In this document: in pieces, positions 8,223 to 16,633 of the stretch
Position numbering within the stretch: the first letter of the stretch is position 1
How the letters are laid out: every line of letters starts with the position of its first letter
Assembly: GCA_049177215.1 (NCBI GenBank)
Contig: CP185379.1
Location: 1,364,001-1,428,000, forward strand
Direction of reading: 5' to 3'
From: Pollutiaquabacter aromativorans
GTDB lineage: Bacteria > Bacteroidota > Bacteroidia > AKYH767-A > 2013-40CM-41-45
Length of the DNA stretch: 64,000 bases
The notes under the pieces: generated by a model
The model's database searches: none
The model's input: only the letters and a program-made list of their open reading frames with translations
What the model was told of the DNA's origin: nothing
Translations under genes and position numbers: made by a program

Positions 8223-9410
8223 TCAGGAAACGTACAAGACCAGTCCTTTCAGGTACTCACCTTCCGGATGGTAGACATTGATCGGGTGATCGGGTCCCTG
8301 GCTGAGTTGATGCAGGATGCGGACCGTTCTGCGCGCCTGTAAAGCCGCCTGAAAAACTACTTTCCGGAAGAGCAATTTGTCCATCACCTGAGAACAAGAA
8401 AAGGTGAACAGGATGCCGCCGGATTTGATTCGTCGGAACCCTTCGGTGTTCAGATTGCGATAACCGATCATGGCATTCTCAACCGAACTCAGGTGCTTGG
8501 CAAATGCCGGCGGATCCAGTACGATCAGGTCGAATTGCTGCTCGGACTGGTGCTTAAGAAAGTCGAACACATCGGAACACGAAGAAGCGTGTTGCTGTAG
8601 TCCGTTCAGCTCCGCATTGCGGTTACAGGCTTCTATCGCTTTCCTAGAACTGTCAACGGAAACAACCGACCGCGCTCCCGCCAAACCGGCATACATCGAG
8701 AATCCACCCGAGTAACTGAAGGTGTTCAGGACATCGCGCTCATGGGCATAAGTGCGTATGAGCTCCCGATTCTCCCGTTGATCCAGAAAGAATCCGGTCT
8801 TTTGCCCTTCCACCCAATTCACAAGAAAGCGGACGCCGTTTTCCTCGATCGTGGTCGCTGCGCGATCCCCTTTAAGAAACCGGTTATCAACCTTTCGCTC
8901 AGTCTGGCGCTCTAACGTATCTGCACTCTTGTCAAAGATCGTTGTTAACCGTTCACCATAACAACCAATCAGCGCCTCTGTGATCTGGTCAAGGGCACGG
9001 TACATGCCCCAGGAATGACACTGAACAACAGCGGTATCCCCGTAGATATCGATGATCAGTCCCGGCAATTCATCGCCTTCCCCATGAACGAGGCGGTACG
9101 CGGTTGTTTGCTTCGAACGCGTCAAACCCAGTCGCTCCCGCAGGCGGTATGCCGCCAGTATGCGTTCATTCCAAAACTGTTGTTCACCAACAGTCGGATG
9201 AAAAGACAGGAGGCGAACTTTGATAGATCCTTCATGGAAATGCCCGGCCCCTAGGAAACGGCCGTCGGACCCGATTACCTCCACCCAATCGCCTTCCGAA
9301 ACCCCCTGGTCAATGGAACGAATGGCGCCACTGAAGACCCAGGGATGCCGCTGAAGAAGCGAACGTTCCTTTTTAGGATGCAATACGACGCGTGGCAGGG
9401 TTCCTGTCAT
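8223..9410 (-). CDS. rlmI: Class I SAM-dependent rRNA methyltransferase, RlmI-like
   Basis: 395 residues. An N-terminal PUA domain (about 1-85, with HPWVFSGAI) is followed by an EEHEE segment and a Rossmann methyltransferase domain with NTFSYSGGFSMYA, the catalytic VLDPPAFAK, and FTFSCSQ holding the motif VI cysteine. This matches RlmI, which makes m5C1962 in 23S rRNA. The exact target base is inferred from the family. The gene lies 46 bases after the glycosylase gene. A near-match -7 box (TTTCTTTG) is four bases before the ATG. Confidence 0.9.
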   Translation of the reverse strand: MTGTLPRVVLHPKKERSLLQRHPWVFSGAIRSIDQGVSEGDWVEVIGSDGRFLGAGHFHEGSIKVRLLSFHPTVGEQQFWNERILAAYRLRERLGLTRSKQTTAYRLVHGEGDELPGLIIDIYGDTAVVQCHSWGMYRALDQITEALIGCYGERLTTIFDKSADTLERQTERKVDNRFLKGDRAATTIEENGVRFLVNWVEGQKTGFFLDQRENRELIRTYAHERDVLNTFSYSGGFSMYAGLAGARSVVSVDSSRKAIEACNRNAELNGLQQHASSCSDVFDFLKHQSEQQFDLIVLDPPAFAKHLSSVENAMIGYRNLNTEGFRRIKSGGILFTFSCSQVMDKLLFRKVVFQAALQARRTVRILHQLSQGPDHPINVYHPEGEYLKGLVLYVS

Positions 9411-9456
9411 CCTGCAAAGAAACCACTTCCCGTTAGATAGCCCAAGGGCTGCAGGA

Positions 9457-10074
9457 TCAAAGCTTCCACAGGGATTTCAGGTCCGGGTGCCTGACATGGA
9501 AACGGTAGGGAAGTAAGGCATCCGGTCCGGCATAATCCACTCCGATTCGGGGCCCTTGCCGGATCAGCGTATCGGGGAGCTGCAATTCATTTCGCTCGAT
9601 CCAGATCCGGTCTCCCAGCAGATCGGTTCCGGTATCGCTAAAATGGATGCCGAGCGCACGCGAGACGCTCCCCGGACCGGTACACAGTTTATCCGGCGAC
9701 AATTGCCGTCCTCTTCGATCGGTCATGACTTCGATTCCCTTGAACGGAAAAAGACTTCTCACTAAGACGGCATGCGGAATTCCTTCCTGGTTCGTGACAA
9801 CATTGAAGAGCGAATGAATCCCGTAGATTAGATAGACATAAGCGACTCCGCCTTCGAGGTACATGATTCGGGTTCTCGGCGTGTTGCGATCACCGAATGC
9901 ATGGGAAGCCCGATCCGATATTCCGGCATAGGCTTCTGTTTCCGTAATGTATCCGGCAGTAGGCGTTCCGTTGATACGGGTAACCAGGATCTGACCCAAC
10001 AAGTCCCGGGCAATGCCAACGACGTCGCTTCGGCGATAAAAATCCTTCGACAACTTCCGGTTCACGATCGCCAT
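9457..10074 (-). CDS. DNA-3-methyladenine glycosylase (AAG/MPG family)
   Basis: 205 residues, full length for the Aag family (Pfam Pur_DNA_glyco). The family signature runs from LARDLLG-like (IARDLLGQIL) through TETEAYAG, with the catalytic glutamate in that motif, to DRASHAFGDRNTPR and YVYLIYGIHSLFNVV. The enzyme removes alkylated purines as the first step of base excision repair. The start overlaps the end of recQ by 13 bases, so the two repair genes are probably co-transcribed. Confidence 0.95.
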   Translation of the reverse strand: MAIVNRKLSKDFYRRSDVVGIARDLLGQILVTRINGTPTAGYITETEAYAGISDRASHAFGDRNTPRTRIMYLEGGVAYVYLIYGIHSLFNVVTNQEGIPHAVLVRSLFPFKGIEVMTDRRGRQLSPDKLCTGPGSVSRALGIHFSDTGTDLLGDRIWIERNELQLPDTLIRQGPRIGVDYAGPDALLPYRFHVRHPDLKSLWKL

Positions 10075-10628
10075 GACAGGAGTTGCTCCTCCGAAAGGTG
10101 AAGCTGATCGTGCTCGATCATCCAGGTGATGACCTTCAGTCGCTGCTCTTCGCCGGCATCACGGATGGAATCCACCAATTCCTGGAGAGCCATCGGTCGC
10201 AGTTTGAGTTGTTCTTCTACCTGGCGGGAGATTCGCTCGAATTCAAGATCGTTCACATTCGCTTTGTTCCGCTCAAGGCAATAATCGCAGACACCACAAC
10301 GATGACGCACAGCTTCACCGAAGTACTGGAGCAGTAGTTGGCTGCGGCAATGCTCCTGATCCGTGGCATAGTGCAACATCGCTTTCGCGCGTTCGAGGTA
10401 CCGGGTCTTCCGGTTCGCCAAATGCTCCCGGTCGATGTGCAGGTCCTTCTGATCAAGTCGCTCGGTAATGAAATTCAGCCTGGGCTCTTCAATGGCCGGC
10501 TGATAGTCGAGCAATCGCAACTTGGTCAACTGTTCGAGAAAGGACTTTACCTGTTGAACGTTCAGACCCTGAGCGCTCCGCAAGCTCCGTTTCCCGGATC
10601 TGGACGTACTCTTCAAAGACGCCTTCAT
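10062..10628 (-). CDS. recQ: RecQ helicase, C-terminal part after a frameshift
   Basis: This frame carries the end of RecQ: part of the winged-helix-like region from LNVQQVKSFLEQL onward, the zinc-binding cysteines (one in HCRSQLL, then CGVCDYC, matching E. coli RecQ Cys380, 397, 400 and 403), and a C-terminal tail. No HRDC domain follows, which is usual for this Bacteroidetes subtype. The methionine at the open-frame start is artificial; true homology begins near 10567. The two pieces join into one 636-residue protein if one base is removed from the CCC run at 10567-10569 (GGG on the coding strand). Either the gene is broken or the assembly has a one-base error. Confidence 0.75.
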   Translation of the reverse strand: MKASLKSTSRSGKRSLRSAQGLNVQQVKSFLEQLTKLRLLDYQPAIEEPRLNFITERLDQKDLHIDREHLANRKTRYLERAKAMLHYATDQEHCRSQLLLQYFGEAVRHRCGVCDYCLERNKANVNDLEFERISRQVEEQLKLRPMALQELVDSIRDAGEEQRLKVITWMIEHDQLHLSEEQLLSWRS

Positions 10629-11973
10629 AGGAACGCAGCATGGTCTTGATCAGCTTATCGTGCACCTGGCTTTTGACCTGGAATTCATAGAGTGCTTCCG
10701 GCCGCACCATCACGTGTAATCGGGAACGGAATTCCGGTGATTCTTCCAACGCGATCAACCCCTGAAGTCCAAGAATCGTCAGGCAACTATGCACAACAGG
10801 CACTTCAAGCTCATACATCCTGCAAAAGTCGACGATATCGAATGGGAAACTGACGCCTTTGCCGGAACCGACCGGGAGTTGATAATGGTTAGCCAATGCC
10901 AGGTATACCTGTCGGACTGTTTTCATTTCCGGAAAGGACTGCTGCACGCGCCGTTCCATTTCAAGTTCATCCGAACGATGGAAGAGGAGCACCGCGTAGG
11001 CTTTTTGTTCATCGCGACCGGCACGCCCCGCCTCCTGAAAGTAGGCTTCCAAACTGTCAGGCAAGTCCACGTGCACGACAAAGCGGACATCCGGCTTGTC
11101 GATTCCCATTCCGAAGGCGTTGGTTGAAACAATGATCGGTGTACGACCTTTCATCCAATCGTCCTGCATACGGTCCCGCTGGCTTCGTTCCAGTCCCGCA
11201 TGATAATAGCCGGCTTTGATTCCGTTCCGTTGCAGAAATTCCGCTACTTCGCGCGTACGTTTTCGCGTCCGTCCATAGACAACGCCGGTTCCCCGAACTC
11301 CCCGTACTACTTTCAAAAGGCGTCCCAGTTTATCTTCTTCCTCCAATACTACATAGGACAGGTTCGGCCGTTCGAAGCTTTTGCGAAGAACGTTTTGTTC
11401 TTTAAAACCCAAACGTTCCTGAATATCGTCCTGTACTTTGGGGGTAGCAGTTGCCGTTAAAGCCAAGACCGGCACCTGTGGGTGTAACTTCCGAAACTCG
11501 GCGATCTTCAGGTAAGACGGCCGGAAATCGTATCCCCATTGTGAAATGCAATGAGCTTCGTCGATGGCAAGCAGGCACAGTGGAAATCGAGCAGCTCGGG
11601 TAAGGAACAGTTCGTTTCCGAGCCGTTCCGGGGACACGTATAAAAACTTTGTCTTTCCGTAGATGCAGTTGTCCAGGGTCAGATCGATCTCGGCTTTGCT
11701 CATTCCAGACACCAGGGATGCCGCTGCAATACCTTTGGACTTCAAGCGTTCGACCTGATCCTTCATCAACGCGATCAGGGGAGATACGACCAGACACAAG
11801 CCGTCCATGGCCATGGCCGGAACCTGGAAACAGATCGATTTCCCGCCACCCGTAGGGAGCAGGGCGAGCGTATCCTTCCCATCCAGGACGGACCGAATGA
11901 TCTCTTCCTGCAAGGGACGAAATCGGGAAAACCCCCAATACCGGGTCAGTACCTGATGGATCTGATCACTCAT
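10489..11973 (-). CDS. recQ: RecQ ATP-dependent DNA helicase, N-terminal part (frameshifted gene)
   Basis: Contains the whole helicase core: LLPTGGGKSICFQ (Walker A), IDEAHC (motif II), ALTATAT, the GMGIDKPDVR motif and QEAGRAGRD (motif VI), then a linking helical domain up to VFEEYVQIRETELAER. After that, about 22 unrelated residues precede the stop, while the expected sequence continues in the next frame (10062-10628). A net insertion of one base explains this exactly: the full span of 1912 bases is one more than 637 codons. RecQ unwinds forked and recombining DNA. If the frameshift is real, the product lacks the zinc domain and is probably inactive or unstable. Confidence 0.9.
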   Translation of the reverse strand: MSDQIHQVLTRYWGFSRFRPLQEEIIRSVLDGKDTLALLPTGGGKSICFQVPAMAMDGLCLVVSPLIALMKDQVERLKSKGIAAASLVSGMSKAEIDLTLDNCIYGKTKFLYVSPERLGNELFLTRAARFPLCLLAIDEAHCISQWGYDFRPSYLKIAEFRKLHPQVPVLALTATATPKVQDDIQERLGFKEQNVLRKSFERPNLSYVVLEEEDKLGRLLKVVRGVRGTGVVYGRTRKRTREVAEFLQRNGIKAGYYHAGLERSQRDRMQDDWMKGRTPIIVSTNAFGMGIDKPDVRFVVHVDLPDSLEAYFQEAGRAGRDEQKAYAVLLFHRSDELEMERRVQQSFPEMKTVRQVYLALANHYQLPVGSGKGVSFPFDIVDFCRMYELEVPVVHSCLTILGLQGLIALEESPEFRSRLHVMVRPEALYEFQVKSQVHDKLIKTMLRSYEGVFEEYVQIRETELAERSGSERSTGKVLSRTVDQVAIARLSAGH

Positions 11974-12035
11974 GAACGATAACGAAACTGCAAGTTACGG
12001 AACATCAACTGCGGTATGAACCGCTTGAAATAGGG

Positions 12036-12065
12036 AAAAAGAAAAGGCGCCATTCCTGGCGCCTT
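12036..12065 (-). terminator. Rho-independent terminator of the rof-like gene
   Basis: Stem AAGGCGCC / GGCGCCTT with a six-base loop, followed on the minus strand by a T-rich run (TTTTCTTTTT). Confidence 0.85.
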
Positions 12066-12087
12066 GGAATATCGGAGGATGGAAGAA

Positions 12088-12345
12088 TCAGTTGGAAGGG
12101 CTCGGACAAGCGTCTACGGGCTTTCCGTTCAACGACATCAGTTGATCCATACGAATCACAGAACCGTCGCCCAATACCAGGTACTCGATGCCTTGAGATG
12201 CATACCAGTCCTGAATAAGCGCTACTCCGTGAATCTCTTCATCTTGTTCGTCGCGGTAAGAGAGCAAGACCGGCTGACGTCGCATTGCCAGCCATTCAAG
12301 CTCATCCAACAAAGAACAATCGATGGGTTGGTAGGGGCGTTGCAT
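12088..12345 (-). CDS. rof: Rof-like modulator of Rho-dependent transcription termination
   Basis: 85 residues. The opening YQPIDCSLLDELE and the later IEYLVLGDGSVIRMDQLMSL match, from memory, the E. coli Rof (YaeO) pattern YQPINCDDYDNLE ... VEYLVV...LRLDKITSF. Rof binds the Rho hexamer and blocks RNA loading, so it acts as an antiterminator. The protein is predicted to be a small Sm-like beta barrel. It is a single-gene unit with its own promoter that abuts the start codon and a strong terminator. It stands upstream of recQ on the same strand. The match is by pattern over the full length; a profile search (Pfam PF07073) would settle it. Confidence 0.75.
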   Translation of the reverse strand: MQRPYQPIDCSLLDELEWLAMRRQPVLLSYRDEQDEEIHGVALIQDWYASQGIEYLVLGDGSVIRMDQLMSLNGKPVDACPSPSN

Positions 12346-12350
12346 GATTA

Positions 12351-12381
12351 CAAATATAGTAAGATTAGTGATTTGAGCAAG
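12351..12381 (-). promoter_or_regulatory. Promoter of the rof-like gene (CTTG-N19-TATATTTG)
   Basis: On the minus strand a perfect -7 box TATATTTG (12351-12358) lies 19 nt after CTTG (12378-12381), a 3 of 4 match to the -33 TTTG. The box ends only five bases before the ATG, so the transcript should have almost no leader. Confidence 0.65.
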
Positions 12382-12445
12382 AAAGAAGTTGATAATTAAA
12401 GCGATTGTTCAGAAATAATATTGTACTGAAGCATCACTTCATGGC

Positions 12446-13288
12446 TTACTTCAAGTGTTTCTTCATGTAGGCGATAGCCTGTTTTCGGGCTTCGGATGCA
12501 GCTTTTTTGTCGAATTTCGGGTTACTGGGATTCGCGAAAGCATGATCCGCTTCATAGCTCAAAACGGTCAGCTTTTTACCGGCCGATTTCATATTTGTTT
12601 CAAATTCTTTCAAAACAGCTTGATTGATCCAGGCATCCTTTTTAGCGAAAATAAACAGTACATCTGATTGCAGACTTTTTAGCCTGGTTACATCCTTCTC
12701 CGGCATACCGTAATAGACCACGCAACCTGAAGACTGTTTCCCAGCCATAAGGGCCGACTGCAATGACCAGCCGCCGCCCATGCACCAGCCCATGGTCTGG
12801 ATACGGGCATCCGAACCCATATACTGTATTGCGCCGTTGAGTATGGCTTTAGCCCTCGCTTCTTCAAGCCCCGACATCAGTTGCTGCGCAACGGCCGGTG
12901 TCTCGGCCAATCGGCCATCGTATAGATCAACCGCCAGGACATTGACGTTCACGAGATCCTGTTGCAGCTGCTCCGCCTCTTTACGGATGTGATCATTGAG
13001 GCCCCACCATTCATGGATGACGAGCAGCCAGTTCCTGGTAGGTTGGATGGAACGGATCAGGTAAGCGGCACCCGATTTCCCATCAAGACAAGGGAACTCG
13101 ATGGAAGAACCGGATCTGTTCTCCAAAACAAAGGCTTCGGGAGCCAGGTGTGCGGCAGCGAACCGCTCATTCATGGCCAGGGCGGAAAATTCCGCTTCGG
13201 CGCTTTTTTGACAGCAGGAAGAAATCTGGCCGGTACTGACTGAAGAAACCGACAACAGAAAAACGAGTGTGTACAGATACTTTTTCAT
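12446..13288 (-). CDS. Secreted dienelactone hydrolase family protein
   Basis: 280 residues. A signal peptide of about 20 residues is followed by ISSCC, so either signal peptidase I cleavage or a lipobox (ISSC, Cys25) is possible. The alpha/beta hydrolase domain has the DLH-type residues Glu93 (HEWWGLND), the nucleophile Cys169 in GWCMGGG, Asp218 and His249 in EADHAF. Dienelactone hydrolases open lactone rings in chlorocatechol degradation, but many secreted family members have unknown substrates, and no catabolic genes are near. It is a single-gene unit behind a TACCTTTG box. Confidence 0.85.
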   Translation of the reverse strand: MKKYLYTLVFLLSVSSVSTGQISSCCQKSAEAEFSALAMNERFAAAHLAPEAFVLENRSGSSIEFPCLDGKSGAAYLIRSIQPTRNWLLVIHEWWGLNDHIRKEAEQLQQDLVNVNVLAVDLYDGRLAETPAVAQQLMSGLEEARAKAILNGAIQYMGSDARIQTMGWCMGGGWSLQSALMAGKQSSGCVVYYGMPEKDVTRLKSLQSDVLFIFAKKDAWINQAVLKEFETNMKSAGKKLTVLSYEADHAFANPSNPKFDKKAASEARKQAIAYMKKHLK

Positions 13289-13305
13289 TGGGGACGATGG
13301 GTCAA

Positions 13306-13313
13306 CAAAGGTA
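13306..13313 (-). promoter_or_regulatory. Putative -7 box TACCTTTG for the dienelactone hydrolase gene
   Basis: Perfect TAnnTTTG on the minus strand, 17 bases before the ATG at 13288. The clpB terminator lies just upstream, so this looks like the start of a new transcript. Confidence 0.55.
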
Positions 13314-13348
13314 CGGATGGTCTATCGAACAACGATGACAGAATAAAT

Positions 13349-13389
13349 GTTCACAGCCCGCACAAAGTTAGTTTGTCCGGGCTGTGAAC
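13349..13389 (-). terminator. Terminator hairpin after clpB
   Basis: A 12-bp perfect stem (GTTCACAGCCCG / CGGGCTGTGAAC) with an inner ACAAA/TTTGT pairing in the loop. The minus strand continues with ATTTATTC, a weak T-tract. Confidence 0.75.
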
Positions 13390-13409
13390 TGTTTTAAAAC
13401 TTCCTGGTC

Positions 13410-16022
13410 TCAGGCTTCAATCGCCTTTCCCTGGTTGCGGAACAAAAACTCATGCTTATCGGAAAGGTCGATCAGGATGGTATCTTCCTTACTCACCGAT
13501 CCGGCCAGGATCTGACGGGAAAGCTCGTTCAATATCTTTTTTTGCATGACTCGCTTCAACGGTCGGGCGCCGAACTGCGGATCGAATCCCAGTTGTGCCA
13601 GCCAGTCGATCGCTTCATCGGATGCCTCAAGTCGTATGTCATTCGCTGCCAGCAGGTGCTGCAACTGCCGGAATTGCAATTCCACGATCGACCGCACTTC
13701 GGATCTGTTGAGGGGTTGGAACATGATCACCTCATCAATCCTGTTCAGGAACTCCGGGCGGATACTCTTTTTGAGTACCTCGTAGACCTTGTGCTTGGCG
13801 GAAGCGATCTTTTCATCTTTATTCCACTCATCCATTCCTTCGAATTCTTCCTGGATGATGTGCGAACCGATATTGGAGGTCATGATGATGATCGTATTCT
13901 TGAAATTCGCCGTGCGCCCTTTGTTGTCGGTCAGCCGGCCATCGTCCAGCACCTGGAGCAGGATGTTGAACACATCCGGGTGCGCTTTCTCGATTTCGTC
14001 CAGCAAGACGACGGAGTAGGGCCGGCGGCGTACCGCTTCCGTCAATTGTCCGCCCTCATCATACCCTACGTATCCGGGAGGGGCGCCGATAAGACGCGAT
14101 ACCGTATGTCGCTCCTGGTATTCGCTCATATCGATCCGTGTCATGGCATTCTCATCGTTGAAGAGGAACTCGGCAAGGGCTTTCGCCAATTCCGTCTTTC
14201 CAACTCCCGTGGTTCCCAGAAAGATGAAGGAGCCGATCGGGCGACGCATATCCTGCAATCCGGCACGACTCCGGCGCACAGCGTCGCTCAATGCAGCGAT
14301 GGCCTCCTGCTGTCCAATGACTCGCTTGTGCAATTCGTCTTCCAGGTGGAGCAATTTCTCCCGTTCACTTTGCAACATTCTTGAAACAGGAATACCCGTC
14401 CAACGAGACACCACTTCGGCGATATCCTCAGCATCCACCTCTTCCTTGATCAGGGCTTTTTCCGCCTGAAGTTCTACCAGTTGTTTCTCCAAACCATGCA
14501 AACGGTCTTCCGCTTCGCGAACTCGGCCGTAACGTATTTCCGCTACTTTGCCATAGTCACCGGCCCGTTCGGCCTGATCCGCTTCCAGTTTGAGTTGCTC
14601 GATCTGCTCCTTGGTTTGCTGGATCCCCTGAACGACACCCTTCTCTGATTCCCACTTTGCGCGGATCTGGGTCCGTGCCTCGATCAGGTTGGCGATTTCT
14701 TCGTTGAGTTCCTGAAGCTTTCGCTCATCTTTTTCCCGCTTGATCGCTTCCCGCTCGATCTCCAGTTGCATGATCTTGCGGTTAAGTTCGTCCAGCTCCT
14801 CCGGTACGGAATCAATTTCCAAACGAAGCTTGGCCGCTGATTCGTCGACCAGATCAATGGCTTTATCGGGTAGGAAGCGATCGGAAATATAGCGTTCGCT
14901 CAATTCCACCGCAGCAATGATCGCCTCGTCCTTGATTCGGACTTTGTGGTGGGTCTCATAGCGCTCTTTGAGTCCGCGCAGGATCGAAATGGCGTCCTCG
15001 GAGGAAGGTTCCTCGACCATCACTTTCTGGAATCTGCGCTCCAGCGCCTTATCCTTTTCGATGTACTTCTGATATTCGGCAAGGGTAGTTGCTCCGATGG
15101 CTCTTAGCTCCCCGCGCGCAAGCGCAGGCTTGAGGATGTTGGCGGCATCCATGGCGCCTTCGCCACCGCCTGCTCCGACCAGCGTATGGATCTCATCGAT
15201 GAACAGGACGATTTCTCCCTCGGCACTGATGACTTCTTTTACTACCGACTTCAGGCGTTCTTCGAATTCACCCTTATATTTTGCGCCTGCCACCAGTGCG
15301 CCCATGTCAAGCGAGTAGATCTGCTTGCTCTTCAGGTTCTCCGGAACATCTCCGTTGATTATCCGGTGGGCGAGGCCTTCAGCAATAGCTGTTTTACCTA
15401 CACCAGGTTCGCCGATCAGGATAGGGTTGTTTTTCGTGCGTCGGGAAAGGATCTGCAAGACTCGGCGGATCTCTTCATCCCGCCCGATGACCGGATCAAG
15501 CTTTCCCTGACGCGCCAATTCATTGAGGTTCCGGGCGTATTTACTCAGAGAATTATACGTTTCTTCTGCACTGGCGGAGGTCACCTTGTTGCCTTTCCGA
15601 AGTTCCCGAATGGCGGCCATGGTCTCCTTTTCGGTTATACCCGCATCTTTCAAAATACCAGACATCCGATCACGGATTCCCAGCAGCGCGACAAACAGGT
15701 GCTCCAGGGAAACGTACTCATCACCCAGGGTCTTGGCAGTTGAAATGGCTTTCTGTACAAGCTTATTGCTTTCATCAGAAAGATATTGACGCGCTCCACT
15801 GACTTTCGGGTACGAACGAACCAGCGTATCCGTAGCATTTTGAAGATGGTCCGGCTTTATGCCGATTTTCTTTAGAATGAACGGGATCACGTTTTCGTCC
15901 ACTTCCAGCATTCCCTGAAAGATGTGAGCCGGTTCAATGGACTGTTGTTCCAGACCTGCAGCGATTTGCTGAGCCTGTTGCAAAGCCTCCTGTGACTTGA
16001 TGGTGAAATTATTCAGATTCAT
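13410..16022 (-). CDS. clpB: Chaperone ClpB (AAA+ disaggregase)
   Basis: 870 residues, full length. The order is an N-terminal Clp repeat domain (1-145), NBD1 with GEPGVGKTAIAEG near 203, the long coiled-coil middle domain (about 400-530) that marks ClpB rather than ClpA or ClpC, and NBD2 with GTTGVGKTELAK near 601 and LLDEIEKAHPDV. It lacks the ClpP-binding loop expected of protease partners. ClpB extracts proteins from aggregates together with DnaK. The start is the ATG at 16022; a TTG 15 bases earlier is in frame but unlikely. No CIRCE-type inverted repeat is seen upstream, only a standard -33/-7 promoter. Confidence 0.97.
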   Translation of the reverse strand: MNLNNFTIKSQEALQQAQQIAAGLEQQSIEPAHIFQGMLEVDENVIPFILKKIGIKPDHLQNATDTLVRSYPKVSGARQYLSDESNKLVQKAISTAKTLGDEYVSLEHLFVALLGIRDRMSGILKDAGITEKETMAAIRELRKGNKVTSASAEETYNSLSKYARNLNELARQGKLDPVIGRDEEIRRVLQILSRRTKNNPILIGEPGVGKTAIAEGLAHRIINGDVPENLKSKQIYSLDMGALVAGAKYKGEFEERLKSVVKEVISAEGEIVLFIDEIHTLVGAGGGEGAMDAANILKPALARGELRAIGATTLAEYQKYIEKDKALERRFQKVMVEEPSSEDAISILRGLKERYETHHKVRIKDEAIIAAVELSERYISDRFLPDKAIDLVDESAAKLRLEIDSVPEELDELNRKIMQLEIEREAIKREKDERKLQELNEEIANLIEARTQIRAKWESEKGVVQGIQQTKEQIEQLKLEADQAERAGDYGKVAEIRYGRVREAEDRLHGLEKQLVELQAEKALIKEEVDAEDIAEVVSRWTGIPVSRMLQSEREKLLHLEDELHKRVIGQQEAIAALSDAVRRSRAGLQDMRRPIGSFIFLGTTGVGKTELAKALAEFLFNDENAMTRIDMSEYQERHTVSRLIGAPPGYVGYDEGGQLTEAVRRRPYSVVLLDEIEKAHPDVFNILLQVLDDGRLTDNKGRTANFKNTIIIMTSNIGSHIIQEEFEGMDEWNKDEKIASAKHKVYEVLKKSIRPEFLNRIDEVIMFQPLNRSEVRSIVELQFRQLQHLLAANDIRLEASDEAIDWLAQLGFDPQFGARPLKRVMQKKILNELSRQILAGSVSKEDTILIDLSDKHEFLFRNQGKAIEA

Positions 16023-16076
16023 AGCTGTCTTATTCAAACTCGCTGCATCAATTTGGGAGCCAACGCAAGATCATGT

Positions 16077-16109
16077 CAAATCTACTGCAACATTGTCAGG
16101 GAAAGCAAA
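16077..16109 (-). promoter_or_regulatory. Promoter of clpB (TTTG-N21-TAGATTTG)
   Basis: Minus-strand -33 TTTG (16106-16109) and a perfect -7 TAGATTTG (16077-16084), spaced by 21 nt, give a leader of about 50 nt. The spacing is slightly long. Confidence 0.55.
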
Positions 16110-16225
16110 GTTCGGAAAGTCAGCTTGTCAGGATCGCTGATTTACATCTGAACTTAGGCTGATAACGGTCATTCAAAAATGGTCGGATTCTGGCGTACTT
16201 CGATATTCAGTTAATACAAGATAGC

Positions 16226-16627
16226 ATGGATATCCGCATCGCACCAGATTTGACCATCGGCAGTATTCAAGAACAGTTTCAAAAACGGTTTCCATTCCTG
16301 AAGATCGAATTCTTCAAGGTCAAAAGCGGAGCAACCATCAAACCGGAGAACAGGGTGGATGCACACAAACGGTTTAGCGATTTGAATTCAGATCCGACCG
16401 CTGGTCAGATTCACCTGACCGGCCTGACAACCGTGCGGGAATTGGAAGAGCAGATCCGCAGTCAGTTCGGGCTCCATGCAGAAATCTTCAGAATGTCCGG
16501 GAAAGTCTGGTTGAGGACCACGACAACCGATACCTGGACCCTGGATGAACAAAACGCTGAAGCCAGAGAATCCGGCGCGAACGAACAGGATCAGGGAGAA
16601 CGCCCTGATTACCACGAACAGGATTGA
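16226..16627 (+). CDS. Hypothetical protein (133 residues)
   Basis: I do not recognise a named domain. The protein is soluble, with no signal peptide or membrane segment. It seems to have two similar halves: an N-terminal block IRIAPDLTIGSIQEQFQKRF and a later block with TVRELEEQIRSQFGLHAEIFR, each a beta strand leading into an amphipathic helix, so a duplicated ubiquitin-like or ferredoxin-like fold is possible. The segment SGKVWLRTTTTDTWTLDEQN is followed by an acidic, disordered tail. Codon use looks like its neighbours. It is divergent from clpB, and its stop lies seven bases from the end of the convergent secreted-protein gene. Confidence 0.65.
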   Translation: MDIRIAPDLTIGSIQEQFQKRFPFLKIEFFKVKSGATIKPENRVDAHKRFSDLNSDPTAGQIHLTGLTTVRELEEQIRSQFGLHAEIFRMSGKVWLRTTTTDTWTLDEQNAEARESGANEQDQGERPDYHEQD

Positions 16628-16633
16628 TGCGAT

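Noticed and set aside
13452..14384. Open frame of 310 codons antisense to clpB
   Set aside because: Shadow of clpB NBD2; composition is not protein-like.
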